Origin: Burkholderiales bacterium Ga0077543
GTDB lineage: Bacteria; Pseudomonadota; Gammaproteobacteria; Burkholderiales; Burkholderiaceae_C
Length of the DNA: 64,000 nucleotides
Assembly: GCA_001464055.1 (NCBI GenBank)
Contig: LNET01000117.1
Location: 1 to 64,000 of the forward strand
Direction of reading: 5' to 3'
The notes below the pieces were generated by a model that saw nothing but the letters and a program-made list of their open reading frames with translations, made no database searches and was not told the DNA's origin. Positions 53,535 to 62,413 of this stretch are shown one piece after another (within the stretch, counting starts at the first letter, position 1; the number at the start of each line of letters is the position of its first letter). The translations under genes and the position numbers were made by a program.

Positions 53535-54140
53535 TCAGCTCACCTTGGGACGTTGCGCCGACTTGGGCCGAAAGGCCTTGCAGATCTCGGGGTCCGTCTC
53601 CAGGTACGGGCCGCCGATCAGGTCGACGCAATACGGCACCGCCGCAAAGATGCCGTGTACCGCAGGCGTGGCCTGCGGCAGCCCCTGCAGGGTTTCGGCT
53701 ATCGATTTGGGCTGGCCAGGCAGGTTGATGATGAGGGTGCGGCCGCGGATCACCGCCACCTGGCGCGACAGGATGGCGGTGGGCACGAAGGCCAGGCTGA
53801 TCTGGCGCATCTGTTCGCCGAAACCCGGCATCACGCGGTCGGCCACGGCCAGGGTGGCTTCGGGGGTCACGTCGCGCAGCGCCGGGCCGGTGCCGCCTGT
53901 GGTCAGCACCAGATCGCAGTGCAGGTCGTCGGCCAGCGTGCGCAAGGCGGCACTGATCCGGCTTTCCTCGTCCGGCACCAGATGTTCGTGCCACTCGACC
54001 GGGTTGAGCAAGGCCCGTGACAGCCAGTCCTTCAGCGCCGGAATACCCTGGTCGGTGTAGACCCCCTGGGATGCCCTGTCGCTGGCCGACAACAGGCCGA
54101 TGCGCACGCTGTCGAAACGGGGGGCGGCGGGTTCGGTCAT
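53535..54140 (-). CDS. mogA: Molybdopterin adenylyltransferase
   Basis: MogA adenylates molybdopterin before molybdenum insertion. The 201-residue product has IGLLSASDRASQGVY at the start, LVLTTGGTGPALRDVTPEA with the GGTG nucleotide loop, and IINLPGQPKSI, the MoaB/Mog marks. It overlaps the darP stop by four bases; no other molybdopterin gene is nearby. Confidence 0.93.
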   Translation of the reverse strand: MTEPAAPRFDSVRIGLLSASDRASQGVYTDQGIPALKDWLSRALLNPVEWHEHLVPDEESRISAALRTLADDLHCDLVLTTGGTGPALRDVTPEATLAVADRVMPGFGEQMRQISLAFVPTAILSRQVAVIRGRTLIINLPGQPKSIAETLQGLPQATPAVHGIFAAVPYCVDLIGGPYLETDPEICKAFRPKSAQRPKVS

Positions 54141-54769
54141 GGTGAGGTCGGTCCTTCGGTGGTGCTCGCGCCGGTGCTTGCGCGGTCAAGCAGCGGGCGC
54201 AGGAACTGGAAAAGTTCACGGAAGCTCCGCGGCTGCCGGTCTTCGGGTTTCAGGCCCGCGGCGTCGCGTCGCGCGGCGCGCACCAGGCTGCGCAACTGCT
54301 GGGTGTCGGTTTCCGGGTGCTCGTGCAGCCAGCGCGTCATGGCCTCGTCATCGGTGATCAGCGCCAGCCGCCACTGTTCAGCCTGGTGCAGTGCCAGCGT
54401 GTTCTGGGCCGAACCCAGCGTGGCAAGGGCCACGGCTTCGCGCAGCACGGCTTCGTCGGCGTTGTGCATCAGCTTGCCGATGTACTGCATCTGCCGGCGC
54501 TTGCCTTCGAAGGTCTTGGTGCGGCGATAGTCCTCGAGTGCATCGCGCAGCGACTCGGGCATCTCGATGCGGTCGAGGCGCTCGCGCGACAGCTCGGTCA
54601 GCTGCACGCCGAGTGCCTGCAGGTCGTGCGCCTTCTGCTTCAGCCGGGTCTTGCTGGGGCGGATGTCGAAGGGGTCCACGTCGGGCGGCAGTCCGGTGTC
54701 GGCGCCTTCTTCGGGCTCGCCGCCGTAGTGCACATCGGTCCCGCGGTGGGGGGCGGCGCGTCGGCTCAT
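54137..54769 (-). CDS. darP: Ribosome-associated protein DarP (YjgA, DUF615)
   Basis: A 210-residue DUF615 protein; YjgA/DarP in Escherichia coli associates with late 50S precursors. PSKTRLKQKAHDLQALGVQL near residue 39, KTFEGKRRQMQYIGKLMHNAD and the C-terminal SFRELFQFLRPLL are family marks. The Asp/Glu-rich N-terminal tail is normal. Divergent from pmbA by 89 bases, an arrangement common in proteobacteria. Confidence 0.94.
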   Translation of the reverse strand: MSRRAAPHRGTDVHYGGEPEEGADTGLPPDVDPFDIRPSKTRLKQKAHDLQALGVQLTELSRERLDRIEMPESLRDALEDYRRTKTFEGKRRQMQYIGKLMHNADEAVLREAVALATLGSAQNTLALHQAEQWRLALITDDEAMTRWLHEHPETDTQQLRSLVRAARRDAAGLKPEDRQPRSFRELFQFLRPLLDRASTGASTTEGPTSP

Positions 54770-54858
54770 GGGGGAAAGGCGCGTGCCTGCTGCTGTGGAG
54801 GGTGCCGATTATCATCTGCTGCTTGTCTCCAACGCCGCGGTCATCGCGGGCCGCTTCG

Positions 54859-56232
54859 ATGTCCTCCTCCCGTCCAGACCAGGGCTTTGCCTATCGCAAG
54901 GACCAGTTTCAGCAGATCGTCGAAGACACCCTGGCCCTGGCCAGGAAGCTCGGTGCCAGCGACGCCGGAGCCGAAGTCTCCGAGGGCGTGGGCCTGTCGG
55001 TGTCGGTTCGCAAGGGTGAACTCGAGAACGTCGAGCGCAATCGCGACAAGTCGCTCGGCGTCAGCATCTACCTGGGGCAGCGCCGGGGAAATGCCAGCAC
55101 CTCGGACTTCTCTGCGGCAGCGCTGAAGCAGACCGTGCAGGCGGCCTACGACATCGCCCGATTCACCGCCGAAGACCCCGCCGCTGGCCTGCCCGACGCC
55201 GAGGATCTGGCCACGCCTGAAGAGGTGGCGCAAGACCTCGACCTGTTCCACCCCTGGGACATCGACGCCGCAGGCGCAGCCGACCTGGCCCGGCGCTGCG
55301 AAGCCGCGGCGCTGCGTGTCAGCAAGAAGATCAGCAACTCCGAAGGCGCTGGCGTCTCGGCCCAGCAGGCCCATTTCTGGGCTGGCAGCACACGCGGCTT
55401 TCGCGGCGGCTACGCCAGTTCACGCCACTACGTTTCAGTGTCGCCCATCGCCGGCAAGGGCCGCGACATGCAGCGGGATGCCTGGTACACGTCGATGCGC
55501 AATGCTGCCGACCTGGCCGACGTCGAGGCCGTGGGGCGGTATGCCGCGGAGCGTGCACTGGCTCGTCTGAAGTCGCGCCGCGTGGCCACGGGCGAAGTGC
55601 CGGTGCTGTTCGAAAGCACGGTTGCGGCCGGATTGCTGGGTGCTTATGTTCAGGCCACCTCGGGCGGTTCTTTGTACCGCAAAGCTTCGTTTCTGGAAGC
55701 CAGCCTGGGCAAGACCGTGTTGGCCAGGCACATCGATATCCGGGAAGACCCCCACATCCCCAGAGGCAAGGGCAGCGCGCCTTTCGACGACGAGGGTGTT
55801 CGCACCCGCGCTCGCAGCATCGTGCAGCGCGGGGTGTGCAAGAGCTACTTCCTGAGCAGCTATTCGGCGCGCAAGCTGGGCATGAAGACCACGGGCCATG
55901 CCGGCGGCTCGCAAAACCTGTCGATGACCAGCCGCCTGACCCAGCCTGGCGACGACCTGCCAGCCATGCTGCGCAAGCTGGGCCGGGGCCTTTTTGTCAC
56001 CGAGCTCATGGGGCAGGGCGTGAATTACGTCACGGGCGACTATTCGCGCGGCGCCGCGGGTTTCTGGGTCGAAGGGGGGGTGATCGTGCACCCGGTTCAC
56101 GAGGTCACGATCGCGGGCAACCTGGGCCGGATGTTCAAGGACATCGCCGCCGTCGGTGCCGATGTCTACACCAGCGGCAGCAAGAGCGTGGGCTCGGTGC
56201 TCGTGGGTGCCATGAAACTCGCGGGTAGTTGA
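54859..56232 (+). CDS. pmbA: Metalloprotease PmbA/TldE
   Basis: PmbA (TldE) pairs with TldD in a peptidase that matures microcins and degrades unfolded peptides; the TldE subunit carries no zinc motif, and none is seen here. The 457 residues have SDAGAEVSEGVGLSVSVRKGE near the start, the PVLFESTVAAGLLGAY block and the C-terminal GVNYVTGDYSRGAAGFWVE followed by PVHEVTIAGNL. The ATG at 54859 fits the family length. tldD is not in the window. Confidence 0.96.
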   Translation: MSSSRPDQGFAYRKDQFQQIVEDTLALARKLGASDAGAEVSEGVGLSVSVRKGELENVERNRDKSLGVSIYLGQRRGNASTSDFSAAALKQTVQAAYDIARFTAEDPAAGLPDAEDLATPEEVAQDLDLFHPWDIDAAGAADLARRCEAAALRVSKKISNSEGAGVSAQQAHFWAGSTRGFRGGYASSRHYVSVSPIAGKGRDMQRDAWYTSMRNAADLADVEAVGRYAAERALARLKSRRVATGEVPVLFESTVAAGLLGAYVQATSGGSLYRKASFLEASLGKTVLARHIDIREDPHIPRGKGSAPFDDEGVRTRARSIVQRGVCKSYFLSSYSARKLGMKTTGHAGGSQNLSMTSRLTQPGDDLPAMLRKLGRGLFVTELMGQGVNYVTGDYSRGAAGFWVEGGVIVHPVHEVTIAGNLGRMFKDIAAVGADVYTSGSKSVGSVLVGAMKLAGS

Positions 56233-56334
56233 GTCGCGAAGGGGAAAACCCGCTCGGGCGGGCAATGACCCCACTTTTAGAATCCGGCGCGTCACGCATC
56301 GTCCCCGCAAAGGACTCCCAGGAGAAAAAAAGCC

Positions 56335-57417
56335 ATGGAACGTCGTTCCTTCGTCCACGGTGCCGGTCTCGCCGGCATCCTTGCAGCGGGTACTGCTCCC
56401 GCAGTCGTCCACGCCCAGGCCAACATCCGCTGGCGGCTGACCTCGGGTTTTCCGAAGGCGCTGGACACCATCTTCGGCGCCGCCGACACCTTCGCCAAGA
56501 AGGTCGGCGAACTCAGCGGCGGCAAGTTCCAGATCACCACCCACGCCGCGGGTGAGCTGGTTCCGATGCCCGGGCTGGTCGACGCCGTGCAGGCCGGCAC
56601 GGTCGAGATGGGTCACACCGCGCCCTACTACTACTTCGGCAAGAACGACGCCTTTGCGCTGGGTTGCGCCATCCCCTTCGGCCTGAACAGCCGCCAGATG
56701 ACGGCCTGGATGTACGACGGCAACGGCCTGAAGCTGATGCGCGAGTTCTACGCTGGCTACAACATCATCAGCTTCCCGATGGGCAACACCGGCGCGCAGA
56801 TGGGCGGCTGGTACCGCAAGGAGATCAAGACCGTTGCCGACATGAAAGGCCTGAAGTTCCGCGTCGGCGGCTTTGCCGGCAAGGTGACCGCGCGCCTGGG
56901 CACGGTGTCGCAGAACATTCCCGGCGGCGAGATCTACCAGGCGCTGGAAAAAGGCACGATCGATGCTGCCGAGTGGGTGGGCCCGTACGACGACCAGAAA
57001 CTGGGCTTGAACAAGGTCGCGCCCGTCTACCATTTCCCCGGATGGTGGGAAGGTGGCCCGCAGCTGGACCTGTACGTCAACACCCGGGCCTATGCCGGCC
57101 TGTCGGCCGAATACAAGGCCATCATCGAATGCGCCGCGGCTTTCGCCCATACGGAGATGCAGGCCAAGTACGACGCCCGCAATCCGGCCGCGCTGAAGGC
57201 GCTGGTCGCGGGTGGCGCCCGCCTGGTTGCCTTCCCGAATCCGGTGCTGGCGGCGGCCTTCAAGGAGGCCATGGCGCTGTACAGCGAGGTCAGCGCCAGC
57301 AACCCGGCATTCAAGAAGATCTACGACGACTACTCGAACTTCCGCCGCGAAGCCAACCTGTGGTTCCGCTTCACTGAGGCGCGCTTCGACAGCTTCATGC
57401 AGCAGCAGCGGCTGTAA
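56335..57417 (+). CDS. dctP: TRAP transporter substrate-binding protein (DctP type)
   Basis: A 360-residue periplasmic binding protein with a Tat leader (MERRSFVHGAGLAGILAAG, cleavage near HAQA). Mature motifs IRWRLTSGFPKALDTIFGAA, AAGELVPMPGLVDAVQAGTVEMG and the TRAP core MKGLKFRVGGFAGKV are present. AGGAG precedes the ATG at a good distance. The membrane partners dctQ and dctM lie just beyond but on the opposite strand. Confidence 0.93.
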   Translation: MERRSFVHGAGLAGILAAGTAPAVVHAQANIRWRLTSGFPKALDTIFGAADTFAKKVGELSGGKFQITTHAAGELVPMPGLVDAVQAGTVEMGHTAPYYYFGKNDAFALGCAIPFGLNSRQMTAWMYDGNGLKLMREFYAGYNIISFPMGNTGAQMGGWYRKEIKTVADMKGLKFRVGGFAGKVTARLGTVSQNIPGGEIYQALEKGTIDAAEWVGPYDDQKLGLNKVAPVYHFPGWWEGGPQLDLYVNTRAYAGLSAEYKAIIECAAAFAHTEMQAKYDARNPAALKALVAGGARLVAFPNPVLAAAFKEAMALYSEVSASNPAFKKIYDDYSNFRREANLWFRFTEARFDSFMQQQRL

Positions 57418-57439
57418 CGGGCTTGTCAGCTCACCCATC

Positions 57440-57466
57440 AAAAAGCCCCGCAGTGCGGGGCTTTTT
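57440..57466. terminator. Bidirectional intrinsic terminator
   Basis: Arms AAAAAGCCCCGC (57440-57451) and GCGGGGCTTTTT (57455-57466) are perfectly complementary, with loop AGT. The T-run serves the plus-strand dctP and the mirror A-run the minus-strand dctM, which converge here. Confidence 0.95.
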
Positions 57467-57487
57467 GTCTTGGGTGCGAGTACAGGC

Positions 57488-59260
57488 TCAAGGACGCTTG
57501 GGCTGAGCCTGGGCGTCGTTCTTCATTGCTTCCTCCAAAGCCTTCATCGGGTCCTGTTCCCCGGGCTCGCTTGCCGCAGGATCAGAGCCCTCGGCTTCGG
57601 ACGCGGCGGGATCGGGGTCGGGAAGACCCATGCTTTCCAGCGCCTTGGTGGCGTCGATGACGGGTCCCTTGCTGATGTTGCCGCTGACGAGTTCGGGGTT
57701 GAGCACGACCGTCACCACCATGATGAGCTGCAGGATGATGAAGGCGATCGAGCCCTTGTAGATCTGCGCCGTGGTCACGGCCGGGATGCGTTCGCCGGTG
57801 ATGCGGTCGTCGTAGTCCTTCTTCGCGGCCACGCTGCGCAGGTAGAACAGCGCGAAGCCGAAGGGCGGGGTCAGGAAGCTGGTCTGCAGGTTCATGGCCA
57901 GGATCACGCCGAACCAGATCAGGTCGATGCCCATCTTGTCGGCCACCGGCGCCAGGATCGGCACGACGATGAAGGCGATCTCGAAGAAGTCGATGAACAT
58001 GCCCAGGACGAAGACCAGCAGGTTCACCACCAGCAGGAAACCCAGTTGGCCGCCGGGCAGCTTGTCGAACAGGTGTTCGACCCAGATGTGGCCGTCGGCC
58101 GCGTTGAAGGTGAAGCTGAAGACGGTGCTGCCGATCAGGATGAACATCACGAAAACCGACAGCCGGGCGGTGCTGTCCAGCGCCTGCTTCAGCAGGTTCA
58201 GCCCGAGCTTGCGACGTGCACCGGCCATGATCAGCGCGCCCAGGGCACCCATGGCGCCGCCTTCGGTGGGTGTGGCCACGCCCAGGAAGATGGTGCCCAG
58301 CACCAGGAAGATCAGCACCAGCGGCGGGATCAGCACGAAGGTGACCTGCTCGGCCAGCTTCGACAGCAGCCCGAAGCCCAGCAGCCGGTTGGCCAGCGCC
58401 AGGCTCAAGGCCAGCAGCGAAGCGATGGTCATCGACAGGATGATCGTCTCGTCGTTCGGGGCGGGGGTCTCGCGCTCGATCCAGCTGTTGATGATTCCGC
58501 CATGCACCTGCGACCAGGCCCAGCCCGCCGCTGCACAGAACAGCAGCAACACGAGCAGCGAACGGTGGCCTGAGGCGCCGTCGGCTTCACGGTAGATGCG
58601 AGCTTCGAGCGGCAGCGCCGGCACCCACTTCGGTCTGACCAGCGCCACGCCCATGATGAACAGCAGGTACAGCCCGACCAGCATCAGCCCCGGCACCAGC
58701 GCGCCGGCGTACATGTCGCCTACCGAACGACCCAGCTGGTCGGCCAGCACGATCAGCACCAAAGAAGGCGGAATCGCCTGCGCAAGCGTGCCGCTGGCGG
58801 TGATGGTGCCGGTGGCGATGGTGCGGTTGTAGCCGTAGCGCAGCATGATCGGCAGCGATATCAGCCCCATGCTGATCACGGCGGCCGCCACCACGCCGGT
58901 GGTTGCTGCCAGCAGCGCGCCGACCAGCACCACGGCCACGGCCAGGCCGCCGCGCAACGGCCCGAAGACCTGGCCCACGGTTTCGAGCAGGTCTTCGGCC
59001 ATGCCCGAACGTTCGAGCACGATCCCCATCAAGGTGAAGAAGGGGATCGCCAGCAGGGTGTCGTTCTGCATGATTCCGAACACCCGCAGCGGCAGCGCGC
59101 CGAACAGGTTGTCCTGGAAGAGCCCGGCTTCCATGCCGACAAAGCCGAACAGCAGGCCGGTGGCGGCCAGCCCGAAGGCCACCGGAATGCCCGTCAGCAG
59201 GAACAGCAGCAGCCCCGCAAACATCAGCGGGACGAAGTTCTGGACAACGAAGTCGATCAT
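57488..59260 (-). CDS. dctM: TRAP transporter large permease (DctM type)
   Basis: A 590-residue inner-membrane protein, longer than the usual 430 or so. Both DctM halves are visible, with GIPVAFGLAATGLLFGFVG early and FLGVATPTEGGAMGALGALI later, and ILAMNLQTSFLTPPFGFALFYLR near the end. The extra length is an insert around 215-310 with additional hydrophobic helices and an acidic 60-residue tail (ESMGLPDPDPAASEAEGSDP). It overlaps the dctQ stop by four bases. Confidence 0.95.
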   Translation of the reverse strand: MIDFVVQNFVPLMFAGLLLFLLTGIPVAFGLAATGLLFGFVGMEAGLFQDNLFGALPLRVFGIMQNDTLLAIPFFTLMGIVLERSGMAEDLLETVGQVFGPLRGGLAVAVVLVGALLAATTGVVAAAVISMGLISLPIMLRYGYNRTIATGTITASGTLAQAIPPSLVLIVLADQLGRSVGDMYAGALVPGLMLVGLYLLFIMGVALVRPKWVPALPLEARIYREADGASGHRSLLVLLLFCAAAGWAWSQVHGGIINSWIERETPAPNDETIILSMTIASLLALSLALANRLLGFGLLSKLAEQVTFVLIPPLVLIFLVLGTIFLGVATPTEGGAMGALGALIMAGARRKLGLNLLKQALDSTARLSVFVMFILIGSTVFSFTFNAADGHIWVEHLFDKLPGGQLGFLLVVNLLVFVLGMFIDFFEIAFIVVPILAPVADKMGIDLIWFGVILAMNLQTSFLTPPFGFALFYLRSVAAKKDYDDRITGERIPAVTTAQIYKGSIAFIILQLIMVVTVVLNPELVSGNISKGPVIDATKALESMGLPDPDPAASEAEGSDPAASEPGEQDPMKALEEAMKNDAQAQPKRP

Positions 59261-59883
59261 GGCTTCTTGCCCCTGGCCGCCAGCAGGGCCTGCTCACGGC
59301 GCGCCGCCTCCTCGGCCAGGGCTTCGGCGAACTTCAGTTCCTCAAGCTTGTCTTCGGCTTCGGTGAAAGGGTGTGCACGCCGACCGGCCAGGAAGGCCGC
59401 GCGCTTGATGAGTTCCGACAGGCATTGCAGCAGCAGCAGACCGAAGCCCACCGGGATGAGCAGCAGCACCGGCCAGCGGATCAGGCCCCCTGCGTTCTGG
59501 CTCATTTCGCCAGACACCCAGGCGCGCTCGAAGACCGGCCAGGACAGGTACATCAGGATCAGGCACAGCGGAATCGTGAACACGACGATCCCGAGCAGGT
59601 CGATCAGCGCATTGGTGCGGGCCGACAGCTTCGTGGCGATGAAGTCGATGCGCACATGGGCGTTGCGCAGAAAGACATAGCCCGCGCCGAGCATGAACAC
59701 GGCGGCAAACAAATACCACTGGATCTCGAGATAGGCGTTCGAGCCGATGTCGAAGGCCTTGCGCATGATGGCGTTCGTGGCGCTGATCAACACGGCCGCA
59801 AGCACCAGCCAGCCCACCATCTTGCCTATCAGCTCGTTGAGATGATCGATGCCCCTGGACAGGGCCAGCAGCGCGGCCACCAC
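59257..59883 (-). CDS. dctQ: TRAP transporter small permease (DctQ type)
   Basis: A 208-residue membrane protein with four hydrophobic helices. WLVLAAVLISATNAIMRKAF and NAYLEIQWYLFAAVFMLGAGYVF are characteristic of DctQ. A charged C-terminal tail of about 40 residues (EDKLEELKFAEALAEEAARR) is probably a cytoplasmic helix. It follows the DUF442 gene by three bases and is coupled to dctM. Confidence 0.93.
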   Translation of the reverse strand: MVAALLALSRGIDHLNELIGKMVGWLVLAAVLISATNAIMRKAFDIGSNAYLEIQWYLFAAVFMLGAGYVFLRNAHVRIDFIATKLSARTNALIDLLGIVVFTIPLCLILMYLSWPVFERAWVSGEMSQNAGGLIRWPVLLLIPVGFGLLLLQCLSELIKRAAFLAGRRAHPFTEAEDKLEELKFAEALAEEAARREQALLAARGKKP

Positions 59884-59886
59884 GTT

Positions 59887-60234
59887 CTACCGGGCGCTGG
59901 CGGCGTCGAACAGGCGGGCCGACCTCCCGCCCGAGCGGCAGAAGGCCAGCAAGGGGCGCGGAAGTTCAGCCAGCATCTGGGCGAATGCCGCGATCTCCTC
60001 GGGCGACTGGTAGCCGCCGTCCACGGGCAGGTGCCGGTAGACCAGACCGGCGGCGAGGGCTGCAGCCTCGATCTCGGCGCTGGTCGGCTGGTCCGGCCCG
60101 TGTTCGTGATCAGGCCGGTTGTTGACGACGCTGCGAAAACCCGCGCGGGCGGCCTCGGCCATGGCTTCGGGGGTCAGCTGGGGGGCGACACAGACGTCGG
60201 CGGCGACGGCGCGCAGGGGCAGGGTGTGGCTCAT
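59887..60234 (-). CDS. DUF442 (BLH-type) phosphatase-like protein
   Basis: A 115-residue protein of the family linked to beta-lactamase-like hydrolases and sulfur metabolism, TIGR01244 type. It has VAPQLTPEAMAEAARAGFRSVVNNRPD and the active-site CRSGGRS near 99-105. It is wedged between yqeY and dctQ, six and three bases away, so it is probably cotranscribed with the TRAP membrane genes. Its substrate is unknown. Confidence 0.9.
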   Translation of the reverse strand: MSHTLPLRAVAADVCVAPQLTPEAMAEAARAGFRSVVNNRPDHEHGPDQPTSAEIEAAALAAGLVYRHLPVDGGYQSPEEIAAFAQMLAELPRPLLAFCRSGGRSARLFDAASAR

Positions 60235-60240
60235 GGGGCT

Positions 60241-60714
60241 CTACTTTGCCAGACCTGCGGACAGTGCCGCCTTCACCGCCGCCGACAGCAGCCCCATGTC
60301 GGCTTGTCCGGCCAGACGCGACTTGGCCGCAGCCATCACGCGCCCCATGTCGCCGGGGCCGGGCGCGCGGCCCAGCTCGGCCGTCAAGCCGGCCACGATC
60401 TCGGCGACGGCCTGGCCGATCTCGGCCTCGGACAGGCGTTGCGGAAGATAGGCCTGCAGCACCATGATCTCGGTCCGTTCCTTGGCTGCCAGGTCCTCGC
60501 GGCCGCCGGTCTCGAATGCGCCGACCGAGTCCTTGCGCTGCTTGATCATCTTGTCGACGATGGCAATCACGGCAGCGTCGTCGAGCACGATGCGCTCGTC
60601 GACTTCGCGCTGCTTGCAGGCGGCCAGCAGCATGCGGACGGTCGAAAGCCGCTCGGCGTCCTTGGCGCGCATCGCGACCTTCATGTCTTCGTTGATCCGG
60701 TCTTTGAGGCTCAT
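60241..60714 (-). CDS. yqeY: GatB/YqeY domain protein
   Basis: A 157-residue YqeY protein, related to the C-terminal tRNA-binding domain of the GatB amidotransferase subunit. MSLKDRINEDMKVAMRAKDAERLSTVRML and the tail ADMGLLSAAVKAAL are typical. It lies 114 bases after rpsU on the same strand. The ATG at 60714 matches the family; the frame is open 18 bases further. Confidence 0.95.
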   Translation of the reverse strand: MSLKDRINEDMKVAMRAKDAERLSTVRMLLAACKQREVDERIVLDDAAVIAIVDKMIKQRKDSVGAFETGGREDLAAKERTEIMVLQAYLPQRLSEAEIGQAVAEIVAGLTAELGRAPGPGDMGRVMAAAKSRLAGQADMGLLSAAVKAALSAGLAK

Positions 60715-60828
60715 GCGGGTCTCCAGGCCCAATAGGAAAGCCCGCGGCGGAGTTCCGGCGCGGGCCTGTCGATCACGTTGTGCGGGGCATGCACGGCCAT
60801 TTGGCCGACCATGCCTTGTCGCGCTGGA

Positions 60829-61041
60829 TCAGTAAAGCTTCTTCGGCAGCTGCATGCTGCGAACGCGCTTGAAGTGGCGCTTCACTGCCGCAGCCTTCTT
60901 GCGCTTGCGCTCGGACGTGGGCTTCTCGTAGAACTCGCGCGCGCGCAATTCGGTGAGCAGACCGATCTTCTCGATGGTGCGCTTGAAGCGGCGCAGGGCG
61001 ACGTCGAACGGCTCGTTCTCTTTGACGCGGATGGTGGTCAT
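60829..61041 (-). CDS. rpsU: 30S ribosomal protein S21
   Basis: Complete 70-residue S21: MTTIRVKENEPFDVALRRFK, then LTELRAREFYEKPTSERKRK and KRHFKRVRSMQLPKKLY. It helps 30S subunits recognise mRNA. In many proteobacteria rpsU leads rpsU-dnaG-rpoD; here yqeY follows, then a DUF442 and TRAP genes rather than dnaG and rpoD. Confidence 0.98.
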   Translation of the reverse strand: MTTIRVKENEPFDVALRRFKRTIEKIGLLTELRAREFYEKPTSERKRKKAAAVKRHFKRVRSMQLPKKLY

Positions 61042-61189
61042 GTATGAAGCAATCCTATGGTGCTGCGCCCTGGGGAACCCCGGATTTCCGGAGCCTTTCG
61101 AACCTTCGAAAGAACCGGTCTTGACCGAGCGGCTGACGCAGCCTGTGCCAGCAAAGCCCGCGAGTATAAACCGTTCGCGCGTCAGAAGG

Positions 61190-62380
61190 CTACAGGGAGC
61201 GGGCACAGGCGGCTGCGCTGGCCCAGGCCCACTGGAAGTTGTAGCCGCCCAGCCAGCCCGTGACGTCGACCACCTCGCCAATGAAGTGCAGCCCGGGCAG
61301 GCGCCGGCTGGCCAGGGTCTGCGAGTCGAGTTCCCGGGTATCCACGCCGCCGGCCATGACCTCGGCCTTGCGCCAGCCTTCGGTGCCGGTGGGCTGGACC
61401 TGCCAATGCAGGAGGCTCTCGCCCAGCCGCGCAAGCTCACGGTCGCGCACCTCGGGCAGCGGGCGCTGGGCTGGCAAGTCGTGCACCTGCAGCCAGGTCT
61501 GGGCCAGCCGGTCGGGCAGGTGCAGGGACAGTTCGTTGCCCAGCTGGCGGCGGGAAGTCAGCTTGGCCTGCCGCAATGTGTCCGCCAGACGTGCGTCGGC
61601 CAGTGCCAGACGCAGGGGCGCCCCGGGTCGCCAGTAGCTCGAGACCTGCAGCACCGCCGGGCCGCTCAGGCCTCGGTGCGTGAAGAGCAGGTCTTCGACG
61701 AAGCGGCCACGCTGGCGGCCTTCGCCTGTTTCGATCCGCACTTCCAGCGACAGTCCGGCCAGGGCGGAAAAGGGTGCCCAGGCTGCCGGGTCGAAGCTCA
61801 AGGGCACCAGGGCCGGGCGTGGCTCGACGATGTGGTGGCCGAACTGCCTGGCCAGGCGCAGGCCCCAGTCGGTGGCGCCGATCTTTGGCACCGGCAGCCC
61901 GCCCGTGGCCACGACCAGTTTCGGGGCCGTCACCGGGCCGCGCGAGGTGTCCAGTTCGAAGCCGCTCGGGCTGTGGCGGACCGCGTCCACGCTGCAGGGC
62001 TGCCAGTGGCTGACGCCGCCGGCCGCGCATTCGGCCAGCAGCAAGCGGATCACCTGGTCCGATGACTCGTCGCAGAACAGCTGGCCCCGGTGCTTTTCAT
62101 GGAAGCCGACGCCATGACGCTGGAGCAGGGCGATAAAGTCGGCGGGCGTGTAGCGGGCCAGCGCCGATTTGCAGAAAGCCGGGTTGTCCGACAGGAAGTT
62201 GGCTGGCGTGCTGTCGCGATTGGTGAAGTTGCAGCGGCCGCCGCCAGAAATGCGGATCTTCTCGGCCACCTTCTCGGCGTGGTCGACGAGCAAGACCTTC
62301 AGGCCGCGCTGCCCGGCCACGCCGGCACAGAACAGGCCGGCGGCGCCAGCGCCGACGACGATGGCGTCAAAGTGTTGCAT
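61190..62380 (-). CDS. BaiN/HI0933-type flavoprotein oxidoreductase
   Basis: A 396-residue FAD-dependent oxidoreductase. The N-terminus IVVGAGAAGLFCAGVAGQRG is the dinucleotide fold, ISGGGRCNFTNRD is the HI0933-family signature near residue 45, and the C-terminus GGYNFQWAWASAAACARSL closes the FAD site. The reaction is not known with certainty for most members. It ends 148 bases upstream of rpsU. Confidence 0.93.
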   Translation of the reverse strand: MQHFDAIVVGAGAAGLFCAGVAGQRGLKVLLVDHAEKVAEKIRISGGGRCNFTNRDSTPANFLSDNPAFCKSALARYTPADFIALLQRHGVGFHEKHRGQLFCDESSDQVIRLLLAECAAGGVSHWQPCSVDAVRHSPSGFELDTSRGPVTAPKLVVATGGLPVPKIGATDWGLRLARQFGHHIVEPRPALVPLSFDPAAWAPFSALAGLSLEVRIETGEGRQRGRFVEDLLFTHRGLSGPAVLQVSSYWRPGAPLRLALADARLADTLRQAKLTSRRQLGNELSLHLPDRLAQTWLQVHDLPAQRPLPEVRDRELARLGESLLHWQVQPTGTEGWRKAEVMAGGVDTRELDSQTLASRRLPGLHFIGEVVDVTGWLGGYNFQWAWASAAACARSL

Positions 62381-62413
62381 CGAGCCGATTATCGGCAGCG
62401 TTGCTGCATCGCG

